Positions 1 to 8,125 of a stretch of DNA of 64,000 nt are shown here, piece by piece. A model generated the notes under the pieces. The model did not search any database, was not told the DNA's origin, and saw nothing but the letters and a program-made list of their open reading frames with translations. Every line of letters starts with the position of its first letter. Positions within the stretch are counted from its first letter, which is position 1. Both the position numbers and the translations under genes were made by a program. This stretch comes from Paenibacillus lutrae (GTDB taxonomy: Bacteria > Bacillota > Bacilli > Paenibacillales > NBRC-103111). The stretch covers positions 124,969 through 188,968 of the forward strand of contig NZ_RHLK01000005.1 of the NCBI RefSeq assembly GCF_009757775.1, written 5' to 3'.

Positions 1-1685
1 GTACACAACCCTACGAAGCCCGGCACTTTGAAGATCGCTACCGCAAAAAGCAGCAGAAGCCGGACAATCCGGTTAGCCAGACTAAGCTCATAACTCGGTG
101 TGGCGAACATGCCGATCGTTGCTATTGAAATGTAGAAAATGATCTCGTTCGTGAACAAGCCTGTTTTGACCGCGATGTCCCCGATCAGGATTGCGGCCAC
201 CAGACCCATGGCTACCGACAGAGGTGTCGGAGTATGCACGGAGGCCATTCTCATGAGGTCAATCCCCAGCTCCGCAAGCAGGAATTGAACCAGGATTGGA
301 ATTTGACCCAGCTCCTGAGGTCCGATAAATTCAAGCCCCGCCGGCTTTAAGGAAGGTTCCATCACCATCAGGTACCACAGTGGAAGCAGGAAAATCGAAG
401 CCAGCATCCCCATGAATCTTACCCATCGGAGGTAACTGCCGATAATAGGAAGCTGGCGGTACTCTTCCGCATGCTGCACGTGATGGAAGAAGGTGGTCGG
501 CATGATCATGACGCTCGGCGACGTATCCGCCATGACAATGACATGCCCTTCGAGCAGATGAGCCGACGCCACGTCCGGCCGTTCCGTATACCTTACATTC
601 GGATAAGGGTTCCAGCTGCTGTTCATTATGGCTTCTTCCAGCTGCTTCTCGGCCAGCGGAATTCCGTCAATCTGAACTTGTTTGATTTTATCCCGCAAAG
701 ACTGCACGAGATCGTTGTTCGCTATATCGTTAATATATGCGATGCAGATATCTGTGCTCGTGCGCTTACCTACCTGTGTGATTTCCAGCCTGAGCTGCGG
801 ATCCCGGATCCGTCTTCGTACTAACGCTACATTCGTCATCAGTGTCTCTACGAAGCCGTCTCTGGCACCACGGACCACCCGTTCCAAATCCGGTTCTTCC
901 GTTGACCGGGAAGGGAATTTCTTGGCATCGATAACGATTGCCTGCTTCTCTCCTTCGATGAATACAGCCGTGCCTCCGGCCAGAACTTGTCCGATTACTT
1001 CTTCCATCGTTTCGTAGGGCTCGACTTGGATATGAGGGATGAGATACTCTCTCAGCGCATTGGCGGGCGCTGTCCGCATCGCTTCATCATGAACCGTCGA
1101 TAACCGATCGAGCACAAGCGTCAGCACATCGTCCTTGGCGAATCCATTGACATAGAAAAACCCGGTACGAATCGTATCGAATACCATTTCCCGAAGAACA
1201 AGGTCAAAGGAAGTACCCAATCCAGTCCGTTTTTCCAGCTCGGCTTTAATCGCTTCCATTTTAAAAGGGATCGGGTCATTTTTTTGATCCGGCTTCTTTG
1301 AAGACTGCGGTTCCTGCTGTTGATTCGCGTTTTCTGGAGCTTCGGCTGAGTTCTGCCGCTCTTTTGCCGTCTCTCTGCTGACATCGCCCCTGGAAGCGGC
1401 TGGGTCCTTGCCGCCGGCAGAGACAGTTCCTGAACCGGACGAATCGTTCTGACCGGTTTGCTCATCTTGAGCAGAAGGCGTCACCTTGTTAGTATCCTGT
1501 AAGATCGCCTTGATTCCAAAATCGGTTCTGCTGTCATCAGAGGACTCAGAGCTGTCAATCGAGCTATCCGAAGCCGTAAATAAGTTCCCTGCTTCATCGA
1601 TCTGCAGTGCCTCGGGCTGCCGGGATTCCGCTGATTGTTTGTTCTCGCGTTTTTTGTCCATCATCTGGCCCATTAACTTCTTCAC
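1..1685 (-). CDS. spoVAF: SpoVAF/GerA-family spore membrane protein, 3' end cut by window
   Basis: The frame is open from the start to the window edge (about 561 codons), so the C-terminus is missing. It reads as a GerA-type protein: a soluble domain (FDLVLREMVFDTIRTGFFYV, then a GGTAVFIEG segment) followed by hydrophobic helices near the edge. SpoVAF works with GerA-type receptors in the spore inner membrane. The first roughly 105 residues are a Ser/Asp/Gln/Glu-rich extension that makes it longer than the B. subtilis protein (about 490 aa). An ATG at 1703 is in frame, but AAGGAGG lies 8 nt before the GTG at 1685, so GTG was chosen. It follows spoVAB by about 20 nt, with no spoVAC, AD or AE between them. 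Confidence 0.82.
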   Translation of the reverse strand, partial: MKKLMGQMMDKKRENKQSAESRQPEALQIDEAGNLFTASDSSIDSSESSDDSRTDFGIKAILQDTNKVTPSAQDEQTGQNDSSGSGTVSAGGKDPAASRGDVSRETAKERQNSAEAPENANQQQEPQSSKKPDQKNDPIPFKMEAIKAELEKRTGLGTSFDLVLREMVFDTIRTGFFYVNGFAKDDVLTLVLDRLSTVHDEAMRTAPANALREYLIPHIQVEPYETMEEVIGQVLAGGTAVFIEGEKQAIVIDAKKFPSRSTEEPDLERVVRGARDGFVETLMTNVALVRRRIRDPQLRLEITQVGKRTSTDICIAYINDIANNDLVQSLRDKIKQVQIDGIPLAEKQLEEAIMNSSWNPYPNVRYTERPDVASAHLLEGHVIVMADTSPSVMIMPTTFFHHVQHAEEYRQLPIIGSYLRWVRFMGMLASIFLLPLWYLMVMEPSLKPAGLEFIGPQELGQIPILVQFLLAELGIDLMRMASVHTPTPLSVAMGLVAAILIGDIAVKTGLFTNEIIFYISIATIGMFATPSYELSLANRIVRLLLLFAVAIFKVPGFVGLC

Positions 1686-1706
1686 CTGTTCTTCCTCCTT
1701 CATTCC

Positions 1707-2126
1707 TCAATAAATGAACCATTCGAACAACGAACCGAGCACCTTACCCAAGATCATTGCCATCAGGAGCCATACCATATGTGAAGCAACTCCCACCCGT
1801 TTGGCCAGCACGGGAAGCACATTGATGATTTCCGTCAACGCGGCAGAAAGCATGCCGACAAAAGCTCCCGCGAATAGGCCGAAGAAGCCTGTCCACCAAA
1901 GAGGCGCAGATAGATGCCAATCCATAAAATCGAGCACAGTAAAGGTTAGAGATCCTGTTATAACGGCTGCTTCGCAGCTTCGGATCCGGTTTACAGCCCT
2001 GCTGATCTGCAAGAGCCGCGGTATGATATCCAGCACTAGCAGGAAAGCCACCATACCGCTTCCTACCGCGATCCCTCCGGCTAATCCGAAGACAGCTGCC
2101 GCTGACCAGCCCAGAAGCGCGTTCAT
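1707..2126 (-). CDS. spoVAB: Stage V sporulation protein AB
   Basis: This 139-residue protein is almost entirely hydrophobic, with about four membrane segments (for example residues 5-35 and 70-100). Size and position match SpoVAB, an inner-membrane member of the SpoVA group involved in dipicolinate movement. Its ATG overlaps the spoVAA stop by 4 nt (ATGA), which indicates translational coupling. The family call rests on length, topology and position after spoVAA. Its exact role in the SpoVA complex is not known from sequence. Confidence 0.85.
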   Translation of the reverse strand: MNALLGWSAAAVFGLAGGIAVGSGMVAFLLVLDIIPRLLQISRAVNRIRSCEAAVITGSLTFTVLDFMDWHLSAPLWWTGFFGLFAGAFVGMLSAALTEIINVLPVLAKRVGVASHMVWLLMAMILGKVLGSLFEWFIY

Positions 2127-2758
2127 GGTGTTGGCTTCTTTTCATCGGCTAAGGTCAGATACTCCTCTGCAATCGTATAGCGGTCGATGTTCTCCTGGTA
2201 GGTGAACATTTCAACCTCGAGAGGACTCGGTTCTTCATTAAATTTTTTCTTAAAGAAATGATTGAAGAACACGGACATTCCAATGCCAAGCCCGATTGAA
2301 TATGTAAGTTGCAGCAGGAAAGGATGCTCACTGCGGTTACCGGTTAACAATTCATAGACGCGCCGGTGCACTTCAACCATGGACACGTCCGCGTGAAAGT
2401 TCATGATTGTGAGACCCGAACCTATAAACAACAAAATCCATACAGCTGCAAGAAACAGCAGATTGGGCTTGCGGGCAGCCGTCTGCACTTCCAAAAGCGT
2501 GTGAGGCTCGCCAAAATGTTCGATTTGCAGATGAGGATACAGGCTTTTAATCTTCGCCACTATGCTGAGCATATCGACCAGAACCCGGTTCCCATCCTTT
2601 GTCTGCAGCCTGACGACCGTCAGGTCTTTCAAAGCGGCTTCGTATGCAGGCTCGGCGATAAGCTGAGCAATCTTATCCAGCTTAACGGTTTCATTCGGCG
2701 ATACGCTGACTCTCCGTCGCAGCCGGATATAGAGACAAGCAGCGGTGGTTTGATTCAT
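2123..2758 (-). CDS. spoVAA: Stage V sporulation protein AA
   Basis: This 211-residue protein has a soluble N-terminal half starting with a short beta-rich segment (YIRLRRRVSV) and two hydrophobic helices around residues 100-120 and 148-168. That layout and its place as first gene of the spoVA unit match SpoVAA, a forespore inner-membrane protein of the dipicolinate transport group. The ATG is preceded by GGGGAGC at 8 nt. A SigG-like promoter lies about 35-60 nt upstream, so forespore-specific expression is expected. The gene is coupled to spoVAB. Confidence 0.87.
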   Translation of the reverse strand: MNQTTAACLYIRLRRRVSVSPNETVKLDKIAQLIAEPAYEAALKDLTVVRLQTKDGNRVLVDMLSIVAKIKSLYPHLQIEHFGEPHTLLEVQTAARKPNLLFLAAVWILLFIGSGLTIMNFHADVSMVEVHRRVYELLTGNRSEHPFLLQLTYSIGLGIGMSVFFNHFFKKKFNEEPSPLEVEMFTYQENIDRYTIAEEYLTLADEKKPTP

Positions 2759-2791
2759 TTATATCAGCTCCCCAAACCATCCTTTTGCCAG

Positions 2792-2820
2792 TAGTATGCG
2801 AAGCTCAGCACAAGATAATC
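2792..2820 (-). promoter_or_regulatory. SigG-like promoter of spoVA operon
   Basis: On the minus strand a -35-like GATTA (2816-2820) is followed after 17 nt by a CATACTA -10 (2792-2798). CATACTA is the typical SigG/SigF -10, and spoVA is SigG-controlled in B. subtilis. The -35 deviates at one position. This is a motif call only. Confidence 0.55.
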
Positions 2821-2967
2821 CAAGAACTGCCGTCAAACCGGTTTGGTCAAATTAACCATTTTCAATCAATGTATGCTTCTTATGCTCAGAGGCGATGAAT
2901 AACCGTGAACCGTTGAGGAACATTAAAGGCAGCAAGTATCTACTCTAAACAGGTGGTGAACATATCC

Positions 2968-3177
2968 ATGTCCAGACTAGCTCTTACCCTCATTATTATA
3001 GGGGCGCTGAACTGGCTGCTTGTCGGCATCTTCGAGTGGGATCTAGTCTCCGCTATTTTCGGAGGTGAGGTGCATCGCGATTCCTCCGCGTTCAGCAGAA
3101 TCATCTATACCCTTGTCGGGCTGGCGGGTCTATACAGCATCTCATTCTTCTTCCAGGATGACGCTGTTGTGAAATAA
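2968..3177 (+). CDS. Small DUF378 (YuzA-like) membrane protein
   Basis: This 69-residue protein has two membrane segments (about 3-22 and 44-62). The N-terminal pattern LTLIIIGALNWLLVGIF is characteristic of DUF378/YuzA proteins, whose function is unknown. An in-frame GTG exists at 2953, but AGGTGG sits about 9 nt before the ATG at 2968, which gives the usual family start MSRLALTL. It is the only plus-strand gene among the minus-strand sporulation genes here and ends before a hairpin terminator, so it appears monocistronic. Confidence 0.8.
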   Translation: MSRLALTLIIIGALNWLLVGIFEWDLVSAIFGGEVHRDSSAFSRIIYTLVGLAGLYSISFFFQDDAVVK

Positions 3178-3199
3178 AGTCCGCCTGGTATCCATTCTA

Positions 3200-3232
3200 G
3201 GCTGTCCGGAACGGGCAGCCTTCTTTGCCTTT
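3200..3232 (+). terminator. Hairpin after DUF378 gene
   Basis: GGCTGTCC (3200-3207) pairs with GGGCAGCC (3213-3220), with one G-U pair, and is followed by a T-rich stretch. A second palindrome built on TTGCCTTT and AAAGGCAA follows at about 3226-3253 without a T-run. Confidence 0.55.
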
Positions 3233-3378
3233 CCTAGCTCTAGAAAAGGCAAAAAACCGGCACGGGGCCGGCCGGCAAAATTACGAATAGAACGAGCTTA
3301 TACCTCTTTATTAAGCTTGATTGGAACTTTTAGCGCAGAATACGATACAAAGTCCAGTGATTTATACCCGATTTACGT

Positions 3379-3437
3379 AAAAAACTCTTTAGAATGAACC
3401 GATACACCCGTTGGTGTTCGTGATCCACTCTAAAGAG
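3379..3437 (-). terminator. Terminator of spoIIA-sigF operon
   Basis: CTCTTTAGA (3385-3393 on plus) pairs with TCTAAAGAG (3429-3437). An inner ACACC/GGTGT hairpin lies in the loop, and in the minus direction the stem is followed by a run of T. It lies about 20 nt past the sigF stop. Confidence 0.7.
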
Positions 3438-3456
3438 CATCTTTAGTTCTTTTCTA

Positions 3457-4212
3457 TCATTGAGCAATCTGGTCCTTGATGGACTGCAATATTTTTTTCT
3501 CTAGCCGTGATACCTGAACCTGGGAAATCCCGAGCCTGCTGGCGACCTCCGACTGTGTCTGATCCCTGAAGTAGCGGAGATATACAATCAGCCGTTCCCG
3601 TTCATTCAGAGCCCCTATTGCTTCATTGAGCGCAAGCTTCTCAAACCATTTATCCTGCGTCTCGTCGGCAATCTGATCCATGAGGGTGATCGGGTCACCG
3701 TCATTCTCAAATACCGTCTCATGAATGGATGACAGAGGCTTGCTTGCTTCCTGGGCAAACACAACTTCTTCCGGGGTGATTCCCAGCATTTCCGCCACTT
3801 CTTTAATGGTGGGCAGACGGTTCATCCCTTTGGACAACTCATCCTTGGCTTTACGGATTTTGCTGGCCAGTTCCTTAAGAGATCGGCTGACTTTGAGTGT
3901 TCCGTCATCCCGGAGGAATCTTTGAATTTCCCCGATGATCATCGGAACCGCATAGGTGGAAAACTTCACATCATACGACAAATCAAACTTGTCGACCGAT
4001 TTGAGCAGTCCGATACAGCCGATTTGAAACAAATCCTCGGCTTCGTAGCCACGGTTCAGAAAGCGCTGAACCACGGACCAGACGAGCCGGATGTTTGAGT
4101 TAACCAGCCGCTCGCGGGCGAGTGAATCGCCCGATTGGCTGAGTGCGATTAGTCGCTTGACTTCACTATCATCCAGGAAACTGTTCGAGGAACCTTTCAA
4201 ATCGACGTCCAT
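3457..4212 (-). CDS. sigF: RNA polymerase sigma factor SigF (forespore-specific)
   Basis: This 251-residue sigma-70 family factor, close to the 255 aa of B. subtilis SigF, is the first forespore-specific sigma. Region 2 is visible as DLFQIGCIGLLKSVDKFD and the -10-binding helix as FSTYAVPMIIGEIQRFLRDD. The region 4 helix-turn-helix appears as QTQSEVASRLGISQVQVSRLEKKIL at the C-terminus. It is the last gene of spoIIAA-spoIIAB-sigF and is held inactive by SpoIIAB next door. The start has GGGGTTTGATACC before ATG. A terminator follows. Confidence 0.96.
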   Translation of the reverse strand: MDVDLKGSSNSFLDDSEVKRLIALSQSGDSLARERLVNSNIRLVWSVVQRFLNRGYEAEDLFQIGCIGLLKSVDKFDLSYDVKFSTYAVPMIIGEIQRFLRDDGTLKVSRSLKELASKIRKAKDELSKGMNRLPTIKEVAEMLGITPEEVVFAQEASKPLSSIHETVFENDGDPITLMDQIADETQDKWFEKLALNEAIGALNERERLIVYLRYFRDQTQSEVASRLGISQVQVSRLEKKILQSIKDQIAQ

Positions 4213-4224
4213 GGTATCAAACCC

Positions 4225-4671
4225 CTAATTAACCAAAGCTTTTTTGGATTCAATTCGTTTCTTCATCCGTATGCGAGTGCCCGTTCCGATTTCGGAAATA
4301 ATGTCCACCTCATCCATGAAATTCTCCATAATGGTAAATCCCATACCGGATCTTTCCAGTTCAGGCTTGGACGTAAAGAGCGGCTGTTTGGCCTCTTCCA
4401 GATCCGCGATACCGGCCCCGTTGTCTTCTACCGTAATAAACACTTCATCCTCATTGATTTCCGTTGTGATGGTCACAATGCCATCGGGCTTGTTGTCATA
4501 TCCGTGGATGATGCAGTTCGTCACCGCTTCGGAAATCACCGTCTTGATATCCGTCAATTCATTCATAGTAGGATCGAGCTGTGAGATAAAGGATGCAACA
4601 GCAACACGCGCAAAAGCTTCATTCTCTGATTTGCTCGCGAATTGGAGCTTCATGAAGTTCTTCTCGCTCAT
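4225..4671 (-). CDS. spoIIAB: Anti-sigma F factor and SpoIIAA kinase SpoIIAB
   Basis: This 148-residue GHKL-family protein is a serine kinase for SpoIIAA and an anti-sigma factor for SigF. The N-box is seen in [15 protein letters not shown] and the G1 box in VEDNGAGI. The glycine-rich ATP lid is seen in [12 protein letters not shown]. Its ATG overlaps the spoIIAA stop by 4 nt, and sigF follows 12 nt after its stop, so the three proteins are co-translated. Length and motif spacing fit the family exactly. Confidence 0.96.
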   Translation of the reverse strand: MSEKNFMKLQFASKSENEAFARVAVASFISQLDPTMNELTDIKTVISEAVTNCIIHGYDNKPDGIVTITTEINEDEVFITVEDNGAGIADLEEAKQPLFTSKPELERSGMGFTIMENFMDEVDIISEIGTGTRIRMKKRIESKKALVN

Positions 4672-5021
4672 AGCGCGACCTCCAGACTGGAGATGGCCGA
4701 TCTCTCGTTCTCTTGGATCGATACGATCTTGAACATGCCGGATAATTCAAACAACCGGTAAACTTCAGGTGACACGTCGCACACGACCATCCGGCCGCCC
4801 TTACCCGTGATCTGTTTGTATCGTCCCAGAATCACTCCAAGCCCGGAACTGTCCATAAAAGACAAATCCTTCAGGCTTAACACCAGATGCTTGGTATCCT
4901 GCCGGAAAATAGCTTCTTCCATGCGGGCTTTGACCACATCTGCCGTATGATGATCGAGTTCCCCTTTCAGACGGACGACTAGCACTTTTCTTCCCTGCTC
5001 GAATTCGATTTGCAGACTCAT
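4668..5021 (-). CDS. spoIIAA: Anti-anti-sigma factor SpoIIAA
   Basis: This 117-residue STAS-domain protein, when unphosphorylated, frees SigF by binding SpoIIAB. The phosphorylation loop MDSSGLGV places the acceptor serine at residue 58, the same number as in B. subtilis. The start is ATG at 5021, with AAGGAG about 12 nt upstream. An out-of-frame ATG 7 nt earlier is not used. A SigH-type promoter lies just upstream, separating this operon from dacF. Confidence 0.95.
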   Translation of the reverse strand: MSLQIEFEQGRKVLVVRLKGELDHHTADVVKARMEEAIFRQDTKHLVLSLKDLSFMDSSGLGVILGRYKQITGKGGRMVVCDVSPEVYRLFELSGMFKIVSIQENERSAISSLEVAL

Positions 5022-5054
5022 GTGTCATGCCACTCCTTCCCACATGACTCACAA

Positions 5055-5082
5055 GTTCTACAACCCTCCTAGCATTTCCTGC
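5055..5082 (-). promoter_or_regulatory. SigH-like promoter of spoIIA operon
   Basis: On the minus strand GCAGGAAAT is followed after 14 nt by AGAAC. The SigH consensus is RWAGGAWWT-N14-HGAAT, so only two positions differ and the spacing is exact. B. subtilis spoIIA also has a SigH promoter between dacF and spoIIAA. No 0A box was recognised next to it. Confidence 0.6.
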
Positions 5083-5143
5083 CTGCTGACAAAACTAGAA
5101 GAAAAGCGTCAAAAGCCCTTATGTTGCGGGGAATTACGACTTA

Positions 5144-6319
5144 TTACTCATTGCCGAACATGCTTCTGGCGGTTCTCTTAAACAGTGTCCACCAGCCTGC
5201 TTTTGCCACATCAACCGGGGATTCGACCGGATACTCCGTCAGCACGGCGTCATTCTTGTAGACAACGACCTTGCCGATGGACTGACCTCTCGCAATGGGC
5301 GGCATCAGATCTTGCTGGAGCTGAAGCTCATGGCGGATACCTTCTTTGGTCTCGCCTTTTTTGAGGAGGATGCTGTATGAGCGGCTCGCGGTAAGCGGAA
5401 CCGTCGATAAGCTTCCCTTGCTTACTTTTAACTCGCCAAGTGCATCCCCCGCTTTGAAAATCGGGAAATTCGTATACTGCGCAAATGCGTAATCAAACAA
5501 TTTCGCCACTTCCGCATTGCGTGTTTTCGTATTGGGCTCGCCCATAACTACGGCAATAACCCGGAAGCCGTCCCGCGCCGCTGTAGCGGATAAGCAAAAC
5601 TTGGCTTCGCCCGTATAGCCGGTTTTCAAACCATCGGCACCCGTGTAGAAGCGGACCAGTTTGTTCGTATTCACCAGCCAGAAAGGCTTGGCGGAATCTT
5701 TACGAAGATAATCCTGATAGCTTCCGGTAAATTTGGTGATCTCCGAATGTTTGAGCAGTTCCCGGGACATAATCGCAATATCATGGGCGGTGGAATAGTG
5801 GTTCTCCGCCGGAAGCCCATTGCAATTAACAAAATGGGTGTTATTCATCCCGAGCTCTTTGGCGCGCTCATTCATCATGGCGACAAAGTTCTCTTCCGAG
5901 CCTGCGATTTTCTCAGCCATAGCAACGGAAGCATCATTGCCGGACGCCATCGCGATCCCTTTCAGCATCTCTTCGACAGACATCTCTTCACCCGGCTCCA
6001 GGAAGATTTGCGAACCTCCCATTGAAGCCGCGTATTCACTCGTACTGACTTTATCCGTCATTTTAATTTTGCCCGCATCCACCGCTTCGACAATCAGGAG
6101 CATCGTCATCACTTTCGTGATACTGGCGGGCGGCAGCTTGGTATCCATATTCTTGTTCGAGATAATCGTACCCGAATCGGCATCCATCAGAACGGCCGAC
6201 AAGGCACTTGGCGTCAGGTCTACCGGTTGAGCCTTTTCCTCTTTAGCCAGGACGGCCGGCATGACGGCTGTGAGCACTATTTGTATACATAGCAGGGCGC
6301 CGCACACTTTTTTCAACAT
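5144..6319 (-). CDS. dacF: D-alanyl-D-alanine carboxypeptidase DacF (penicillin-binding protein)
   Basis: This 391-residue serine-type DD-carboxypeptidase starts with a signal peptide (residues 1-25, cleavage near VLA-K). The active-site SxxK is SITK at 66-69, the SxN is SGN in MASGNDASVAMAE, and the KTG box is GLKTGYT. A C-terminal beta-rich PBP5-like domain and an amphipathic tail follow. DacF trims D-alanine from forespore peptidoglycan and controls cross-linking. Its position upstream of spoIIAA is as in B. subtilis. The start is supported by AGGAGGGG at 8-10 nt. A SigF promoter is expected, but no convincing match was found. Confidence 0.93.
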   Translation of the reverse strand: MLKKVCGALLCIQIVLTAVMPAVLAKEEKAQPVDLTPSALSAVLMDADSGTIISNKNMDTKLPPASITKVMTMLLIVEAVDAGKIKMTDKVSTSEYAASMGGSQIFLEPGEEMSVEEMLKGIAMASGNDASVAMAEKIAGSEENFVAMMNERAKELGMNNTHFVNCNGLPAENHYSTAHDIAIMSRELLKHSEITKFTGSYQDYLRKDSAKPFWLVNTNKLVRFYTGADGLKTGYTGEAKFCLSATAARDGFRVIAVVMGEPNTKTRNAEVAKLFDYAFAQYTNFPIFKAGDALGELKVSKGSLSTVPLTASRSYSILLKKGETKEGIRHELQLQQDLMPPIARGQSIGKVVVYKNDAVLTEYPVESPVDVAKAGWWTLFKRTARSMFGNE

Positions 6320-6591
6320 CGTTTCTACCCCTCCTGTTCATTAATTCTCCTAAAACAAATCGCATCTCGCGGAAAACTAGAAATATCAGTAACAAGTCTT
6401 GACCAGTTTCAGGAATAATATTCCGCTTCCGCTTGCGAATACGTTTATTTTTACGGCAGTCTTTTCTTTTGCCCCTGTGGCACGGTTAAAAAGGAAACAA
6501 AAGGCTCCCATGCACCAAACGATGCAAGGAAGCCCTTTTAACTGCATTAATCCGGATGTCAAAACTATCTTATCTTCATACCCCGTTCGCA
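6320..6591. other. Intergenic region with one hairpin, no gene
   Basis: The open frames here run through hairpin DNA and have no plausible start, so no gene is called. At 6499-6539 AAAAGGCTCC faces GGAAGCCCTTTT around a loop, and in the minus direction it is followed by TTTTGTTTCC and more T. It looks like a second, imperfect terminator downstream of the cupredoxin gene. Confidence 0.5.
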
Positions 6592-6625
6592 TAAAAAAGA
6601 AAGGGAGCCCTTCCGGGCTCCCTTT
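6592..6625 (-). terminator. Strong terminator of CuA protein gene
   Basis: AAAGGGAGCCC (6600-6610) and GGGCTCCCTTT (6615-6625) form an 11-bp perfect stem with a 4-nt loop. In the minus direction it is followed by TTTCTTTTTT. It sits 20 nt past the stop codon. Confidence 0.9.
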
Positions 6626-6644
6626 CCTGAGCTGTGTAAGCCTA

Positions 6645-7025
6645 TTATTCAACGATCAAAACAGCTTTCATATCAGCGTGGCCTTCTCCACATGGAAGAA
6701 CGCAATGAATTTCGTATTTGCCGGGCTTCTCAAAGTTAACATCCTGAGATTTGTTCTGTGCATCCAGCTTGATATCCAGACCTTCACCTGTGATGTCAAC
6801 TGCATGGATACCTTCTTTGTTAATCAGGGAAACTTTGGTCTGACCTTTTGGAATCTTATACTCTTGCTGATCAAATTTCCAGTTCGTTGCTGAAAGTTTC
6901 AGGCTCGGGCCTGCAGTCTGCTCAGCTGCCATCTCGGCTTGTCGGGCTGAAATATCTGAAAATAGGAACCCTATCCCCATAGCACTGGCACCGATAAAAA
7001 GTACAAACATTAACCACTTGTACAT
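6645..7025 (-). CDS. Membrane-anchored orphan CuA-type cupredoxin
   Basis: This 126-residue protein has one N-terminal membrane anchor (residues 5-23) and one cupredoxin domain facing outside. The C-terminus carries C108-x3-C112-x3-H116-x2-M119, and His74 lies in GIHAVDI. These match the CuA ligand set of cytochrome c oxidase subunit II, although the two-helix hairpin of true CoxB is absent. There are no oxidase genes nearby, and the gene has its own promoter and terminator. It may be an electron-transfer or copper-delivery protein; that role is inferred. Confidence 0.8.
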   Translation of the reverse strand: MYKWLMFVLFIGASAMGIGFLFSDISARQAEMAAEQTAGPSLKLSATNWKFDQQEYKIPKGQTKVSLINKEGIHAVDITGEGLDIKLDAQNKSQDVNFEKPGKYEIHCVLPCGEGHADMKAVLIVE

Positions 7026-7056
7026 GAAGATCCCCCCATCGCGTAATTACCTAATT

Positions 7057-7085
7057 ATTGTACCTAAAATTATGGAAATTGCCTA
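7057..7085 (-). promoter_or_regulatory. SigA-like promoter of CuA protein gene
   Basis: On the minus strand TAGGCA (7080-7085) is followed after 17 nt by TACAAT (7057-7062). This gives 4/6 and 5/6 matches to the SigA hexamers with ideal spacing. It lies about 30 nt upstream of the start codon. Confidence 0.5.
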
Positions 7086-7303
7086 ATCCCTTCGCAACTG
7101 AAACTTCGAATAATTTGTGACAATTCCGTGATTTTTAGTCCAGAATGCAAGGGATCGTCTACAAATAACAAAAAAATGTGATTTCATGACATCCTTGCAG
7201 ATCTCCATCTTTTTGCTTTTGTCACCCTATGACGATTCTTGCGATTGCTCAGGAAATACCTTTCCCTCTCGCTAACAATCTTTGCAAAAAAGGTCCTGAT
7301 TGC

Positions 7304-8125
7304 TTACAGTTCTTCGATAATGCCCAGAATGAGCTTCAGGAATTTTGGTTTGACGCGTTCCGTTGTTTCCATGACTTCCTGATGGGACAGCGGCTGATCC
7401 AGAATTCCTGCCGCCATGTTGGAAATACAGGAGAAGCCGAGTACTTCCATCCCTGCGTGCCGGGCTACGATAACTTCCGGTACGGTAGACATTCCAACCG
7501 CATCGGCACCGAGTGTACGAATCATGCGGATCTCAGCCGGTGTCTCATATGTAGGTCCGAGCAGACCCAGATATACGCCTTCGCGCAGCGAAAAGTTCTG
7601 TTTTTCTGCAACCCCATGCGCAAGTTTGCCCAGACGTCTGCTGTAAGCTTCAGACATATCGGGAAATCTGAGACCCAGTTCATCGTCATTGGGTCCGATC
7701 AGCGGGTTGCGGAACATGAAGTTGATGTGATCCTGAATGACCATCAGATCACCGACTTCATACGAAGTATTCACGCCGCCTGCAGCATTGGTCACGATCA
7801 GGGTGCTGACGCCGAGCGCTTTCATAACACGGACAGGAAAAGCAACGGTCTCCGCCCCGTATCCTTCGTATTGATGAAAACGGCCTTTCATCATGACAAC
7901 CTCGCGGCCTTTGATACGGCCCGCTACCAGTTCGCCGGCATGACCTTCAACGGTGGAGACCGGAAAATGCGGAATATCTTTGTAGGCCACCACTACGGCA
8001 TCTTCAATCAGATCCGCCAGGACCCCGAGTCCTGAACCGAGAATAAGACCGATGGTTGGACGGAAGCCAAGTTCTTTCTCAATATACACAGCCGCTTCAG
8101 AAATGCGCTCTTTTTCATTGTTCAT
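7304..8125 (-). CDS. pupG: Purine nucleoside phosphorylase (trimeric, inosine/guanosine type)
   Basis: This 273-residue enzyme of the trimeric PNP/MTAP family splits inosine and guanosine with phosphate to base and ribose 1-phosphate. Family motifs are GLILGSGLGVLAD near residue 30, GRFHQYEGY for phosphate binding, VTNAAGGVN, and the substrate region GPTYETPAEIRM followed by GADAVGMSTVPEVIVA. In B. subtilis the order is xerD (ripX), drm, pupG, dacF; drm is absent here. GAAAGGGTG lies about 9 nt before the ATG. A long leader of roughly 260 nt is predicted if the promoter at 8390-8418 is used. Confidence 0.94.
   Translation of the reverse strand: MNNEKERISEAAVYIEKELGFRPTIGLILGSGLGVLADLIEDAVVVAYKDIPHFPVSTVEGHAGELVAGRIKGREVVMMKGRFHQYEGYGAETVAFPVRVMKALGVSTLIVTNAAGGVNTSYEVGDLMVIQDHINFMFRNPLIGPNDDELGLRFPDMSEAYSRRLGKLAHGVAEKQNFSLREGVYLGLLGPTYETPAEIRMIRTLGADAVGMSTVPEVIVARHAGMEVLGFSCISNMAAGILDQPLSHQEVMETTERVKPKFLKLILGIIEEL

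Noticed and set aside
1714-2205. Plus-strand frame of 163 aa opposite spoVAB
   Set aside because: It is the complement of spoVAB and has no ribosome site.
6386-6652. Minus-strand 88-aa frame between CuA gene and dacF
   Set aside because: It begins upstream of the strong terminator hairpin and runs through it; no ribosome site.
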